Positions 36,401 through 49,499 of a DNA stretch of 64,000 bases are shown here, one piece after another (position 1 is the stretch's first letter; every line of letters begins with the position of its first letter). The notes beneath the pieces were generated by a model. That model saw only the letters and a list, made by a program, of their open reading frames with translations, was not told the origin of the DNA and did no database searches. The DNA is from Anaeramoeba flamelloides (taxonomy: Eukaryota; Metamonada; Anaeramoebidae), in contig JANTQA010000015.1 in NCBI GenBank assembly GCA_027625915.1, positions 558,001-622,000 on the forward strand, in the 5' to 3' direction. The position numbers and the translations under genes were made by a program.

Positions 36401-39400
36401 GGGATTTCATTATCCTTTGTGAAATTGGTCAAGTCCAGAACGATAATATAGGGTTTGTTAATCAATGGCTTGATCATGACTAAGATGTGATATAACAATA
36501 ATTGGTAATCACAGTTATCCTTCACAATTTTTCTATTGATCGCATAAATTACAGATTCATTTTTTTTGCTTGTGCCCTTATGGTAAATGGTATCATTAAA
36601 TTGCTGTAATTCATTTTCTTTGCCCTTCATTGTTTGAATAAATTTCTGATAAAGCTTATCAGCTTTTTTTTTGGAGCCTGTTTCAACATTTTCATTATTA
36701 CCCAAATTTTGATTGTTTGTTTTATGCTCCTCTTTTTGCTTTTGTTGAATATCACTTGGCTTGCCCAATTGTGTTAAGATTGTTACAAAGCTTTCTCCCT
36801 TTTTGACTTGATTGCTATCTTTTAATCTTTTAAAATACACACTCAAATTTTGTAAATTCAAATATAGGAACTTGTGCAAGGAATTCAAATCACTCGAGCT
36901 AATTTCTTCGTCGTTTATTTCATTGCCATCTTCCCCTTGTGTCTCTTCGTTATTTTCATTGCTATTATTTGGTTTCTCTTTTTCCTTTAATGCTTCCTTG
37001 CTAAGATTATTACTAACTTGACTATTGTTCAAATTATCCAAGTAATTTGCATTGGATAATTGAATAACCAATTGATTGAAATTTTCTTTATTTTCTTCAA
37101 TGAATTTGTTTAATGGTATCATAAATTTTTCTTTTTCCCCAAACATGACCCCATTCGCCAAGTTTTGCAATGCCTTGGCTATTAAAATCAATGCTCTTCG
37201 AACTTCGACAGGGATACGTTCTTTAACCAAGTTGGCATTTTCTGGGGAAATGATCGCTGGGCAAATGAACCTCAAAAAGAAGAATCCTGCAATTACAATA
37301 TTAGTGCAATTTTTGAATTTCCTTTCAACGGTGGCTTTTAATATGTTGGATATTTTATAAAAGCTGATTGGTACATTTATTAATGAATTCATGATCTTAT
37401 TGAAATAGACTTGTGTTAGTTCTAATAAATTTTTTAAATTTTGTTCCAAATTGTCTTTTTCCTCCTGTTTTAATTTCCTTTCATCGATTTCAATGCCCTT
37501 TTTATTAACCATAATATCATTTATTGTTGTTTGAATTAAGTCAGATAATGTTTTTTTCAAATATTGCTTTCCAATCACCCTTGAATATGCACTCATCATC
37601 TTACTTGCAAAGCTATTTCTTCGAAATAATGTTGATGGTTGATCAATTGGGTTATTGGCTACCTCTGTTTCAATCATAAATTTTAATAATTCAATATCAG
37701 AATTACGTGTTCGGTTGATTCTTATTAATATGCCTGCCAATAAATCCATTTCTGTGACTTTAATAATATCACAAATTGACTTTGTGACGATTAGATCCTT
37801 ATCCAAGATCATTTCAATCAAGTTGCGATATTTGTCTTCTAATGTTTCTTTCAAATTGCCAAACTCGGTTCCCTGCTTCAAAATATTAGTAAAGACATCA
37901 AGAAATTCGCTCCTTGTTTTTAAATTCTTCACATATCCCATTGGCAATGTATGATGTAATCCTACATTGACATTAGAATGGAGCATATTACTGAGTGCAA
38001 TGACAGTTAATTGTGATAGTTTTTTTTCTTCTTCACTTATACTGTTGTTGTTTTTGTTTTTGTTTTTGTTGTTGCTGTTATTGTTGTTCAGGCCGGTACT
38101 TTTCCCTCGTAAACGGGATAACAATTGAGTGAAAAAAGTAAAATATTGGTAAAATAAATTTGATTTTTGTTCCAAGATCTCTTCTCCTGTTGGTTGATTT
38201 TTTTTGCCAACCCAAGGCTTTTGCAATGGTAGTTGTATCAATAATTTTGTAATGGCTTCCATTGCAAATAAATCAACTTCATTAATTAATTTTTTCAATT
38301 TTTTCGCTTCTTTAATTGAATTTTTTTGATTATTTAACAAATTTGATTTTTCATTCAAAGTATTACCACTATTATTAAAACCACTATTTGTTGAAGTTTC
38401 ATTCATACTTTCATTTTTGTTTGTATTTTTAGAATCGGTTTTTGATTTTGAAATTGTCTTTTTTTGAAAATCTGAAAACCATTCCATTATCAATTCAGTC
38501 AGTTCATTTCGAAACATTAATTCTCTTTTAAACAAAATATAATCTTTTTTTTCCATCAATATAGTAATTAATTTACACATTTTAATTTTGACAGTAAAGT
38601 TTTGGATGTCAACTACAAATCTTGAAATGGCCTTGGTCATTGTAATAAATAAATTCTCAATCTCAACATCTGCCAAATCATCCATTGTCAGTGGCTGCTC
38701 TAAAATGCCTCTTAAGACAAAAATAATTTGATCTAAAAATCTTACTGCAATTTGGGATTTTTTGGCCTTTACAAAAATGCCGACTCGACCATCAACCCAA
38801 ATTTTAAAATCATTTTTGATCAATTCTTGGATTTTTTTGAAAAATATATAATATACAGATGTGGACATTTGAGTGATGATCTTGATAACCGTTCCTCTGA
38901 TATAGGTTATATCAGATACAGTTAATTCCAATAAATAATCTAAAAAGGTTCCAATTACTACTTGTTCACTTCCTGATCCTGTTTTGCCACCGCCACTGCT
39001 GTTGCTTGCTACATTGGTTCTATCGTTGGATTCGCTGATAGTTGATCTTAATACAATTTTTTTTGCGACTGCAGCTAAGGAAATTAAAAATCCCAAATCG
39101 TTTTCCCATTCTAATCTTTCCAAATTTTGATCATAATCATCCAAATTAATCAATTTTTTTGACTTTGTTACATTATCCGATTTAAATTCAATCATCCTTT
39201 CAAACTTCAAAATCCTTTCACTTTTCTCCCCCCATTTTTGATGGATTTTTGTCCATGATGGGATGTTACCCGTTGTTGCAGTTTCAATCCTTCGAAATAA
39301 CGAACGTATGTTCTTTTGTTGTGCAATCCTACTTGTCACATATCTTCCCATTTGGTACATTTTTTTGTAATTTTGATAACTTGCTGCAATTGTGTTCTTT

Positions 39401-42400
39401 GGATCATTAATTTCATTTAGCAACTTTAATTCTTGGCATAAACAGTCTATACATTCAACTGCCTGAGTTACAATAATTGGATCACTGTTACACAACAGCA
39501 TTAATAATGCGTTTTCAATTCGAGTGTTGGCCTATGTTATTAATTTAGTTTTAATTTTAATTATGATTAAAAATTTATTGTTATCGAAAAAAAAAAAAAT
39601 GTAATGAAAAAAATTTACTTGGTCATGAGTTAATTTAATTCTACCAGACAAAACTTCATTTTTTAAATGGGAAATTAAAAATTTGTTTCTTTTCCTTAAA
39701 ATGTCCAGCAATAAATTTAGCCACAAGACAATTTTTTCTTGTGAAAGGTTTTGGGTATCAATGATCTGATTTGCAAAGATATATAGTGCCATTGAATTTA
39801 AATGAAAAAATGTTTCAATTATTTTATCATTTGAACCCCATTTAACAATATATTCGCTTTTATGTAAAACCTTTATAAAGTTGATCCCTTCATGAGTAAT
39901 TTCATTACTTAGTGAATTGTCAATACATTGTGGCAAAGTGGTAAACAGAATTTTAATTTCGCCACTGAGCAATTTTTTTTCTTTGTTATTATCGATGGCA
40001 TATGCAACGAGCGCAAAATCGGGGTCTGCAGAAAATAATTTTAAGGATTCTTCCACAAACATCATTTGCTTATTGGCTAATTCCATTTGTTCTCTTTCCT
40101 TTTTTTTAATATTTGGATTGTTTGTCACTGATTTTAAAGAGCCTGTTTTGCCTAATGCTAATTGGCTAGTGTGCAATCTTCGAAGCGAATCTAAATATTC
40201 ATAAAAAATTTGCTTGACATCAACTGCGCGCGAATACGTTTGTTCGATTGTGGGGTTCCATTCCAAGGGTGTTTCCTGTGCAATTCGAACAAAACTTTTG
40301 ACCAGCACTAATTTTAAAATTGGTGAAGAATTTGGATGTAGGCATGCATTGTAATGTTCTTTTGTGGTTATTTCTGGTGTCAATCGAAATGCTGAAACTA
40401 GAAATTCGACTAATAAATCAACATTGGTGATTATTAGTTTCTTTTGATTCATTAATTTCGTGATCAGCAATTCTTGGATATTTGGTACAATTAATCGCAG
40501 ACCCGTATTGTCGCTTTTGGCGACATACGTCGCTGCTTTGCAAAAATCAATCAAACATTGCGCAGAAGTTTGCATCTTTTTTTGATCCTTGCCCGAAAAA
40601 CTTTTTTTTAATTCATTCACAAATTTCCCAGTAGAGCTTTTTAATGTGGTTTTGTTGTTAGTTCCAATCTGTAAAATGATTTTTGGACATAAAACGAGTA
40701 ACATTGTTAATAATGGCCAATATTGATATTGTAATTTCTTTTTTGCTGATTTTGACCAATCTAAAATTTTTTGAAACAAAATTTCGGGATTCCCTTTCAT
40801 TTTTTTTCCAGATCTATAAAATTCTGTAAATTGTTCTGGATGATAATCAATCCAATTCCAAATTCCTTTTTTAATTTTGTTTTGTTTTGTTTCGTTTTGT
40901 TTTTTTTTTTTACGTTATTTGATATTTTGTTTTTTTTTTTTTTTGTAATTTTAATTTCATTAATAGGTTTATTGGTTTTGAGTCTTTTTTGCATTTTACC
41001 ATTTGTAATTATTTTTGAAGAGTGGAAATGTTAAAAGTTTTTTGAAATAGTTTAAAGTTTGCATTTATAATTTGTTTAATAAAAGTGTATATTTAAATAT
41101 GGATAAATATAAATTATTCATATTAATTGTAGTTTATTTGTCTTAAAAACTTTCATGTTATCTCAAATAAATTAACATTTTGAAAAAGAATTGACGTATT
41201 TTTAAAATCTTCTCTTCTAAAAATGGTGCTTATATTTTAAGTCTGAATTATAAAAATTATTGATATATAGTTAATTATACAAAATTTAATTTTCAATTTT
41301 ACTCAATTCAAAGCTATGAGTACTCTTAAAATTTTATTTCGAAAATTTCATTTTAATTGTGCAAAAAATATTGGATCGGAATTTAAGAGATTTTTTCTAA
41401 AGCAATCCTTTTTAAAATTAAATGTTGTTGGTATACTATGAAAAAAATATTTTTTTATTATGATAAATGATATTCCTTTATAATATAACAAATATCATAA
41501 ACATAGTTATTCTGGTCTGTTTGTCAAAATAATCTCACATTATATGCACTTTGTATAAAAAAAAATAATAATAAAAAGCTATTTTAGAGAGTGTAGCGAT
41601 TGAAAATAACCATAAAAATCTCATAGCGAGTGTAGTGAGTGGGTGAGAGTTTGTTGTTATTTTTTAAAGGCTTTGTATAATATGGGATTTTTCAGTGCAG
41701 ACAGTGTAGAATAAGGTGGATTATTTATCGAAAGTCACAATAATGAAAAAAAAAACTCAAAATAACTAGAGGAAAATCATGATCAATAGAATAAAAAATT
41801 GGGCCCTTGTTTGTTTTTCTTGATTTTGTGGAGAATTTTCATGCTTTTTTTTCAAAAAAATGATGACTTTTAATGTATTTTTTTTTTTATGTTGGACTTG
41901 TTTATAATTCTTTAAGTTTCATCTCTGATGTGTTTAATTCATTTCTATTTCTTCTGTTTGACAAATAATTATTGTTTTCTTCTTCATTTTTCAAAAGATT
42001 TGTTAAATATCTAATCTTTTTATTTTTTTAAAATTTTGAAATTAAATTGTTTTTTAATTTTTTTGGTAAAAATAACATTTTTTGATTGAGTAAAGTTGAA
42101 AAAAAATTATCAAAATAGTAACCAAAAGTATGTTGGGTGAATTTTTTTTTTTGGTTAAATTGCTTTTCTTTTGCTTACTTTTAATGAGTTTAACTCTGAG
42201 AGAAAAAATTATATTTACTTTGATCAGAACTAAATTAACTTATAATCTAGCTAAAAATGTTCATAGAAGAGTATAAAACTTTTGGACATACACTTAACCT
42301 CTACTAAAATTGGTTATTTGATACGGTTAACAAAATGTTAATTTGTCAAATGGAGACGAATAGTCTTTTAAAAAAAAAATAATAATTGACACCAAAATAA

Positions 42401-43205
42401 TATAATTTTTTATTTTTGTTTTTCATTAATTTCTTTTCACTTTTCATTTTATTTTTTTTTTGTGTTTTTTATTCTTTATTTTTTTATTTTGTTTTTAATT
42501 ATTTATCCTTTATTAAATAAATTATGTAATTCGACTAAAGATTATTTTTTGAAATTATAACAATTTATCAGTTTTTAAATGATTTTTTAACGATTTCTTA
42601 TTCTATTTTTTGTTAATTTTTTAAAAAAAAAATATTTCAAATCCGGTTTTATTTTTTTTATATTTTCAGATCAAAAAAGATGTGAAAAATAAAAAATCTA
42701 AAAAAAGTAATTTTTAATCGATTGAATCTTTTTTTAAAAATGAAAACTTGGAAATGAATAAAAATAAATAATAAAAAAATTCTGATATAACATTACCTTT
42801 TCTAACAACATTTACAATTGGGATTTGATAAAGTTTTGGAATATCTCCAGCTAATAAAGTGATTTTTGTTAATAATTCAGATAATGTTTTTTGGCCATAA
42901 TCTAAATGCTGAATTAATTTTAATTCATTTGATTTAAATTCTTCGGTTAATTTGTTTTGAATCTTTTCTAAAAGGGTGTTTACTCTTGAATATACTACTT
43001 CATAATTTGCATGTGAAATTCTAGTAAATAAAAGTCCGCAATATTTGTGGATCATTTCAGTAAAATAGTCATGCTCTCTCATGAAATGAATATTGTAAAT
43101 TATTTTTGTTAATTCATTAGCAATTTGATCAGAAACAATTTTTTTTTTAAATTTTGATTCAAAATTCCTAATTGTTTCAAATGACTATTTTGGAAAGTAA
43201 AAAAT

Positions 43206-43236
<31 letters not shown>

Positions 43237-46200
43237 GTAGAGATAATAATGTTATTAAAATATTAATTTAGTAAATGGGTTGAGATTAAAAGGTAATTGT
43301 TTTTGGAAATTTTGAAAAGGTATTTATATTTTCAGTATTGGGGGGTGTAAATAAAAAATTCTCGAAAGATCTTTTTCCATTTTTATTTTATGTTTTTATC
43401 TAATTTATTCTTAGATTTTCTTCAATTCAAGTGGTCCGATAAAAATGTGATAATTTCGTAAGTTAATTATTTTTATTGATTGGTTTATTTTTAGGGGAAG
43501 AATAACTTTCTATAAGTTTATTGTTTTTTTTTTTTTGCAATTCACACACTTTAACGAATTTGAATAATTTTCATTTAAAAAGTAATATTATAATGGACTT
43601 AAATCATTCGACTCAAAATTTTAAATTATTCATGAAAATTAATCATATTCAAATTTTTAAAGAAAATCTATTGTATAAAAGGAGAAATTATATTAATTTC
43701 TATTAAAGAGTAAGATTGTATGAAATAAAATATAGTCGTTTTAAAATGGTGCTACGAATAAATCTTTTAAAAATGTCTCTAAAGCCAGTCTTACAAACTC
43801 CTAGAGATCTATTTTCAGGGCATAGATTAAAAAATTTTATGACAGATTTTTTTTAAAATATTAATAAAAATTTCAAAATTAAATCTCATTCACAGATTTA
43901 ATAAGTGGGTTATCTCTTTATAATTAATGTTGAAAATTAAAGTTCTGTTTAAAGGTTCTTACTCTATCAATTCGATGAATAACCATTTTTTTTTTAATTG
44001 TAAATATTTGGCCAAATCTCGAATAAATGTGAGTATTTGATGGTTTTGAATTTAATTTTTATTTGTCAAAAGTTAATTTTGAGGTATTAGGGTCGATCAA
44101 GGAGAAGTTAAAGATTAAAGTATGCTGTTATTGGAACGAACTAAATTAGTGCGCTCTGGTTCAAATGTCTCGGAAAAAATCGATTAGGTAAAAATAGTAT
44201 TATTTGTTGATTTCATCAATTAAAAATGATCATTGTATTAGTAAAAAACCCAACAATCTCAAAAAAAAATCTGCATTTCGCCACAAATTTAAAGGTTGAA
44301 CCATCGGTATCCAGACTCTAGCATTGCAAAATATCTATCTTTGATTAATTTGTGATGAAATGTTGATTAGTCTCTCAACAATTCAATTTTTTTAATAAAT
44401 TCAATAATTAACCAATAGATTATTTTGACTTATTTATTTTGTAAAATCTTGGAAATATATTGACACTACAACTATCTTTATAAAAAGCAAACAAAATTAA
44501 TCTGTTTCTGGGTTTTTATGTTGATCATTATTGAGTTAATCTTTGAAAATACAAAAATTGAGAAAATAGTTACTTTTGGAAGTTCTAAATCTGAATTATT
44601 AAATACTGGAATACTTTTTTTTGGGGTTTTTATTTTTAGTTTTGGGAAAGTAATTAAGAAAAAGTTTCAAAATTATAATTTTTAAATAGTGATCCTTAGT
44701 AAACAATCTAATAATTTATTGTGCAATAAGATTTATAATAGATTTTTTAGAGTCACAGAAACCATGTTAACTATTTAGCACTAATACCATTTACAATGAA
44801 TTATAAAATACTTTAATTATCGACGAATCTATGGTTACACTCATCCCTTAAAATAAAAAAAATTTAAAGTAATCCTTCAAGCTAAAAATGAAAATCTAAA
44901 AAAATTGATAAAGGAAATACCAAAAAAAAAAAAAAAAAAAAAAAAAACAAATTCCTTATTCTTTCAATATAACTTAACCATTTGGGAAAAAAAGTTCAAC
45001 GCGGTTTTTAATTGGGAACCTTAATAAAACCTGAAAACGAAAAGTAAGATTTAAATTTGGGAAAAAAAAGTAAAACAAGGATAAAAAAAGATCAACAATG
45101 CTTTTAATTTGGAACTTGATTAAAACCTGAAAATTAAAAGTAAGATCAATTAATTAAAGAAAAAATAAATGATTAAAGGCAAAAATTAGAACTCAACGCA
45201 ATAACAGTTTTCATAATACTATCTTTTGGTATGTTTTTTTTTTCTTTGATGGTTCCAATTATTAAAAATTTGTTCAAAAAATAGATTACTTTTTTTACGA
45301 TCTCCAAAATACCACTATTACGATTTCGATAATACCAATTGACATAGATTGTATTTGTTGGGTTGATTGAAAATAATATAATGGGTTATTCATAAAAGTT
45401 AATCCATTTCTTCTTTTAATTGGTTTTACTTTTAGTTTTCAGTTTCTATTAGTGTTCCCAATTAAAAACTGTGTTGAACTTTTTTTCCCAAATGGCAAAA
45501 ATAGTTCTGTTGAAGATATTTTTTTTCGAATTTACAATTTACTTTTTTCTAATTTCTGATTTTTTAAAAGTTATACATAGAATAATACAATATTATTAAA
45601 TAAGTGATTTAGATCAAATATTATTTTTTAGATCTGAATTAAATTTTGGATAGATAAATTCAATTTCCACCAAGATTTTTATCAACCACAAAATTCAAAA
45701 AAAAAAAACGATCTTGATTATCATTCCCAATAATTTTTTTTTTTTTCTTTTTTGAATGTATAAAAAAGGGTTCAATTGACGAATTAACAACCCTCAAACA
45801 GAATTTGAATTCGGACGATTAATGATCAAAAGAGAATTTATTTATTTAACCAAAAAGTAAGAGTTAATTTTGAAATTTTTTTAATAATATTTTGATTTAA
45901 TTTCAAAAATGGATATTATGTGTTTTTGAAATTGATGTGATTTCTTTGGTTTCTGTGATTTTGGAAATTTATAGATTTTAAGTTTGAAAGTAAAGAAAGT
46001 CGCCTCATGATTTGAATTTTTTTTAAAAAAAAGTTCAATATCCAAGACAAATGAAAAATTAGATTCTTATTATAAGTGAACAATATTGATTTTTGGGATT
46101 AAAACAATTAATTTTCAATAAAAAAAAGTATAAATTTGTGTTTTTTTTCTCAAAAATACACCCAAATTTTTGAAATTTGAAAGTTAATGATGTAAAAATT

Positions 46201-47215
46201 AAGTTAATGAGTGATAATTGTTTATGAAATTTGGAACAGTAGGATTTAGAGAAATTGTTACTTTTTTTGATTATTTTAATTTAAAAAAAAGAACACAAAA
46301 ATTTGTTAATAAACAAAAAAATCCCTTCAATTTGACTTTAGGGATTAAAAAAAAAAAACAATGTAAATGACTATTGTTATGGTTGATTGCACAAAAAGTA
46401 AGGTGCGTTAAAGAATTCAAATCTTTTTCTCAGTTCAGGCATTGGTATGCATTTTAATTCAAACAGAATGATTATAGTTGAAAAAAATGGGAAAAAAAAA
46501 AAAAAGGTTTTGGAAAATCGCACTTAAAGCAAGGTATGAAGTGTGCCAAACTGGTTTTAAAGAAACCTTTTGAGTATTTTTGGAGCTACTTTTTTTGGAA
46601 ATGGGTACAAGATAAAAAGTAAAAAGTTTTATGTTTTCTGTGGTGTTAATTGAAATTTTTTGGTTCAAGCCAAAAAAATGGAATTGAGGATTTGAAGGAT
46701 AAATTATTTTTTAAATTTGACAAATCAAAAAATAACATAAAAATAAATTAATATGTTTAATCTCAAACAATCTGGAGTTGGTAGTTAATTGTAAGTGTGG
46801 TGTGTTTTCGTTTTGAAAGAATTGTGATAACAACAGAAGGTCTGAAAGTTTTTTTGTCAAAGCAAAAAGTAAGAAAGTAAAACCAAACCATTTTAAAGCT
46901 CCCTTCAAGTGACTGGATTAAAAGCTCCATTACAATTAAAATGGATTGCTCAAGCTTTTCAAATTCTATGTCTTGTGGCGAATAGTGTTTTTCTGTTAGC
47001 TTACCCAAAAACTTTCCAAGTATGAGAAGAACGGACTCTAGGCGTGTCTTCGAAAAGGTAACAATCGTCTCGCGTTCGTGTGGGATTGTTTGTTCTAAAA
47101 ATTCTGATGGTACAAAGACAACGCAGGACGAACAATAGGTCGAGTGCGTGAAGATGGGTAAAAAGTTGTTAACCCTTTGACACATTGCCTTTAGCATTTG
47201 GCCATGTGTTTGCAT
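33436..47215 (-). CDS. NF1: neurofibromin orthologue, RasGAP protein (four exons)
   Basis: Neurofibromin turns off Ras by stimulating GTP hydrolysis. Exons: 47215-46889, 43184-42797, 40865-39619, 39531-33436; about 2685 residues (human about 2820). Homology runs end to end. The N-terminus has SILIVMELLIQSLEGS; the exon 2/3 join gives RKGIWNWIDYHPEQF (human EKAFWNWVENYPDEF); exon 3 has YWPLLTMLLVLCPKI. The RasGAP domain carries the arginine finger in STLFRRNSFASKMM at about residue 1289 and FLRFICPAIISP at about 1407; human counterparts are R1276 and R1391. A Sec14-PH module (from about 1660) has YHILVMIKPLINKPYIIVLDL. IRPSDVPGSLLNIALVNLGS opens the HEAT-rich C-terminal half. Introns 2 and 3 have GTAATG and GTAAAT donors; intron 1 uses a less usual GTTTGG. 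Dictyostelium also has a neurofibromin. Identification is firm; the intron 1 donor is the least certain part. Confidence 0.93.
39532..39618 (-). other. 87-bp intron 3 of neurofibromin
   Basis: Donor CAA|GTAAAT and acceptor AACATAG|GCC, phase 0. Splicing joins RIKLTHDQ to ANTRIENALLMLLCNSDP, which aligns with human AQTKLEVALYMFLWNPD. It shows the ordinary short-intron size in this genome. Confidence 0.88.
40866..42796 (-). other. 1.9-kb intron 2 of neurofibromin
   Basis: Donor AAAG|GTAATG and acceptor AATTAAAAAAG|GA, phase 1. The 3' end carries CAAAA-type pentamers instead of a pyrimidine tract. It contains one MITE-like element (K, 41508-41716); the remainder is AT-rich with no supported gene. 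Confidence 0.85.
41508..41716. mobile_element. MITE-like inverted-repeat element K
   Basis: About 209 bp with imperfect arms of about 65 bp, starting TTATTCTGGTCTG and ending CAGACAGTGTAGAATAA. The centre is less AT-rich and has two near-direct repeats round AGTGTAGCGA and GCGAGTGTAGTGAG. A single copy in the window. Confidence 0.5.
44155..44335 (+). repeat. dispersed repeat, family I, copy 2
   Basis: Aligns in the same orientation with 8355-8545. Shared blocks include GTTCAAATGTCTC, TTAGTAAAAAACCC and CACAAATTTAAAGGTTGA. It lies in neurofibromin intron 1. Confidence 0.45.
44977..45495. mobile_element. inverted-repeat element, family B, copy 2
   Basis: 519 bp. The left arm is CCATTTGGGAAAAAAAGTTC, then AACGCGGTTTTTAATTGGG; the right arm ends GAACTTTTTTTCCCAAATGG. 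The left arm is partly duplicated, with a second diverged version at about 45055-45150. The interior is shared with B1. It lies in neurofibromin intron 1. Confidence 0.75.
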
Positions 47216-47854
47216 TATTGATCAGACAAAATTAATGGTTAATATGTCCAGTTTGGAAAAAATTAAAAAATGGATGTATTGCAAATTTGTATCGCAAAAG
47301 ACTTGATCCTATTTTTCAGAATTTGTCTGAATTCAAAAAAAATCTCGAAAAATGGTTGGTATACTCTTGGATAAAGATTTTTGCAAAAATTTAAAAACTT
47401 TTTAAAACTCACAAAGACAACAAAAAAGATTTCTTTTGACTTTGACAAAAGAAAAAGTAAAAAAAAATTTTTTTTTCCGACAATAGTTCTGATATATTTT
47501 GAGGATGAAACGAATGAGAATAAATCAATAAAAGTATATCTAATTACAAATAATGTTACTTTTTTCACTCAAAAGGTAGCTGTTTGGAAATATTAGGACT
47601 TTTTATTGAAATTTTAGAGGTGACAAAAGTTTATTTTTGTTTTCTTTGGGTTGGGAGTGGAAAATTATGAAGACTTTTCCTGTTTTAACTGGAAAATATT
47701 AGACAAAGAAACTTTTGCCAGAGTTATGGAAGGGGACAATACTCGTTGTATTTAAGTTTGGGTTGTCGTGTGAGAGTTAAAATTAATTACAAAAGTTACA
47801 TATTGTGTGTTTAAGGTTTACAATCCAGTGAATGGGAAAAGAAGATTATCTTGT

Positions 47855-48005
47855 TTTTGGGGACAGTCCATGTTAATTTGGTTCTTATCTGATCGATCTT
47901 GGACTTGGTATGGATTTTAATAGTGGTTCAAAATAGCAATTTTTGTGGAATTTATTTTTTTTTTTTTCCGAAATCTGAATTGGAGAGTGTAATATTGCCT
48001 TGTTA
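47855..48005 (+). repeat. dispersed repeat J, copy 2
   Basis: Core CCATGTTAATTTGGTTCTTA, then GATCGATCTTGGACTTGGTA and TTTTAATAGTGGTTCAAA. Same orientation as copies 1 and 3. Origin unknown. Confidence 0.5.
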
Positions 48006-49304
48006 GAAGTTTTTTATCATAAAAAATGTTTTTTTTTTTTGCTTTTTTCGTTCTCAATTACCAATTTCTTTGACTTTTTACTCAATTAATTAAATAAAAT
48101 AAATAAATTAATTGTTTTAAAAAACTCCAGATAAAACCCAACCTAAATAAAAAAATTCCATTCATAAACCTCAAAATATATTTTTTTTCATTCGTTTACC
48201 TTCCAATCTTTTACTGTTAATTGTAAAATAAAAACATCAAAGTTTTCAGTCAGTTTTCCAAAATAATCCAAAGAAATAAAAACAAATCATCAAGTACCCA
48301 ATTCTAAAAGCCAAATTCATAATTTGGATTGATTTATTCGATTAAAAAATTGAAATTTAAAGATTTTAAACCTTTTTTTTTGAAAGCCGAATGAAAATTT
48401 TGTTTCATTTATTTTGAAAAAAATAATAAACTTGCACTCAGAAATTTGGATTCTGGAAAATTAAATAAATAACTTTTTCACCAATATTAAAATTAATATC
48501 AAGTTGTTTACAGATAAGTTAAGAAGCAAAATGTCATGTTCTCACACATGTACCAATATACTTTTTTTTTTTTTTTCGAATTCTAGGAATTGAAAACCTT
48601 ATATAAGTATATTTGATTTCAAGATATTGGTTTTTAGATCTTGAAAAATTAAGATCTCTTTATTATAGGTTTATTTACTTTTTTTAAGTTTCCTTTTTTT
48701 TATTTATAACTCATACCCCTTACTTTTTGTGTGTAAAGAATTACTTTTACAATTGAAATTTTGTATTAGGGACCTTTTAAATCGTATTTTTTAGTTGTTA
48801 AATCTCAAAATTTTATATTTGCTAAAATCTAAAAAGAAAAAAACGAAATATTTTTCAAATTTTATATTTTCTTGTATCAAAAAATCAATAAAAGGTGTTA
48901 TAAAAAATAGTAATTTTGTATTAATTCATTTTATGTTAAATTTTTACAACCTGGACATATAGTTGAGAATTGAAAACCATTTTTTTAATTTTATGTGATA
49001 ATTTTGGGGTGTGCTGAATTTTATTTACAGTTATTTAAACCCATGAAAAAAATTTCGAAATTATTATTTATCCCCCACTTGTTTGAATATAGGTTGATAA
49101 TAGTACTAAAAAGTATTTCTTATTAAATTTTGTGAGAAATTCTTATTTCTTGTATAAAACATTTCTTTTTTCTTTTTTGAACAAAATACAAATTTTTTTG
49201 AGAACAGAAAAGATTACAATTTTTTCACTAATTTAATTTTTGTTTAGATTGTAGAGCATGAAATACTTTGATTCATCACCATACCCCAATCAACTTTTTA
49301 TTTA

Positions 49305-49499
49305 AAGTCAGTTTCATTTTTAACACAAAAACTTTCAATGAAATTTAAGGCACAATAAAAATCTCAAATTAAGGCACAAAATTCAGGTTCAAGTAAAATA
49401 AATGGTAAAAAAAAAATTACAAATTTTGTGTATTAATATGAGATTTTTTTGTGCCTTAAATTTTGTTGAAAGTTTGTGCCTTAAAAGTGGAACTGACTG
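49305..49499. mobile_element. foldback MITE, family A, copy 3
   Basis: 195 bp flanked by TA (49303-49304, 49500-49501). The right end, GTGGAACTGACTG, is intact; the left end has a few changes (AAGTCAGTTTCATTTTTAA). The arms carry the same spaced AAGGCACAA-type motifs as copy 2. Confidence 0.82.

Larger units (their letters stand above)
43185..46888 (-). other. 3.7-kb intron 1 of neurofibromin
   Basis: Donor ATG|GTTTGG and acceptor CCAAAATAG|TC, phase 0. Its ends are set by homology: exon 1 stops after LIQSLEGSFKM and exon 2 starts SFETIRNFESKF. The gap in the alignment with human neurofibromin needs no further exon. Inside are repeat I copy 2, family B copy 2, and a 28-base homopolymer at 43209-43236 just upstream of the acceptor. 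No gene is seen in it. Confidence 0.7.
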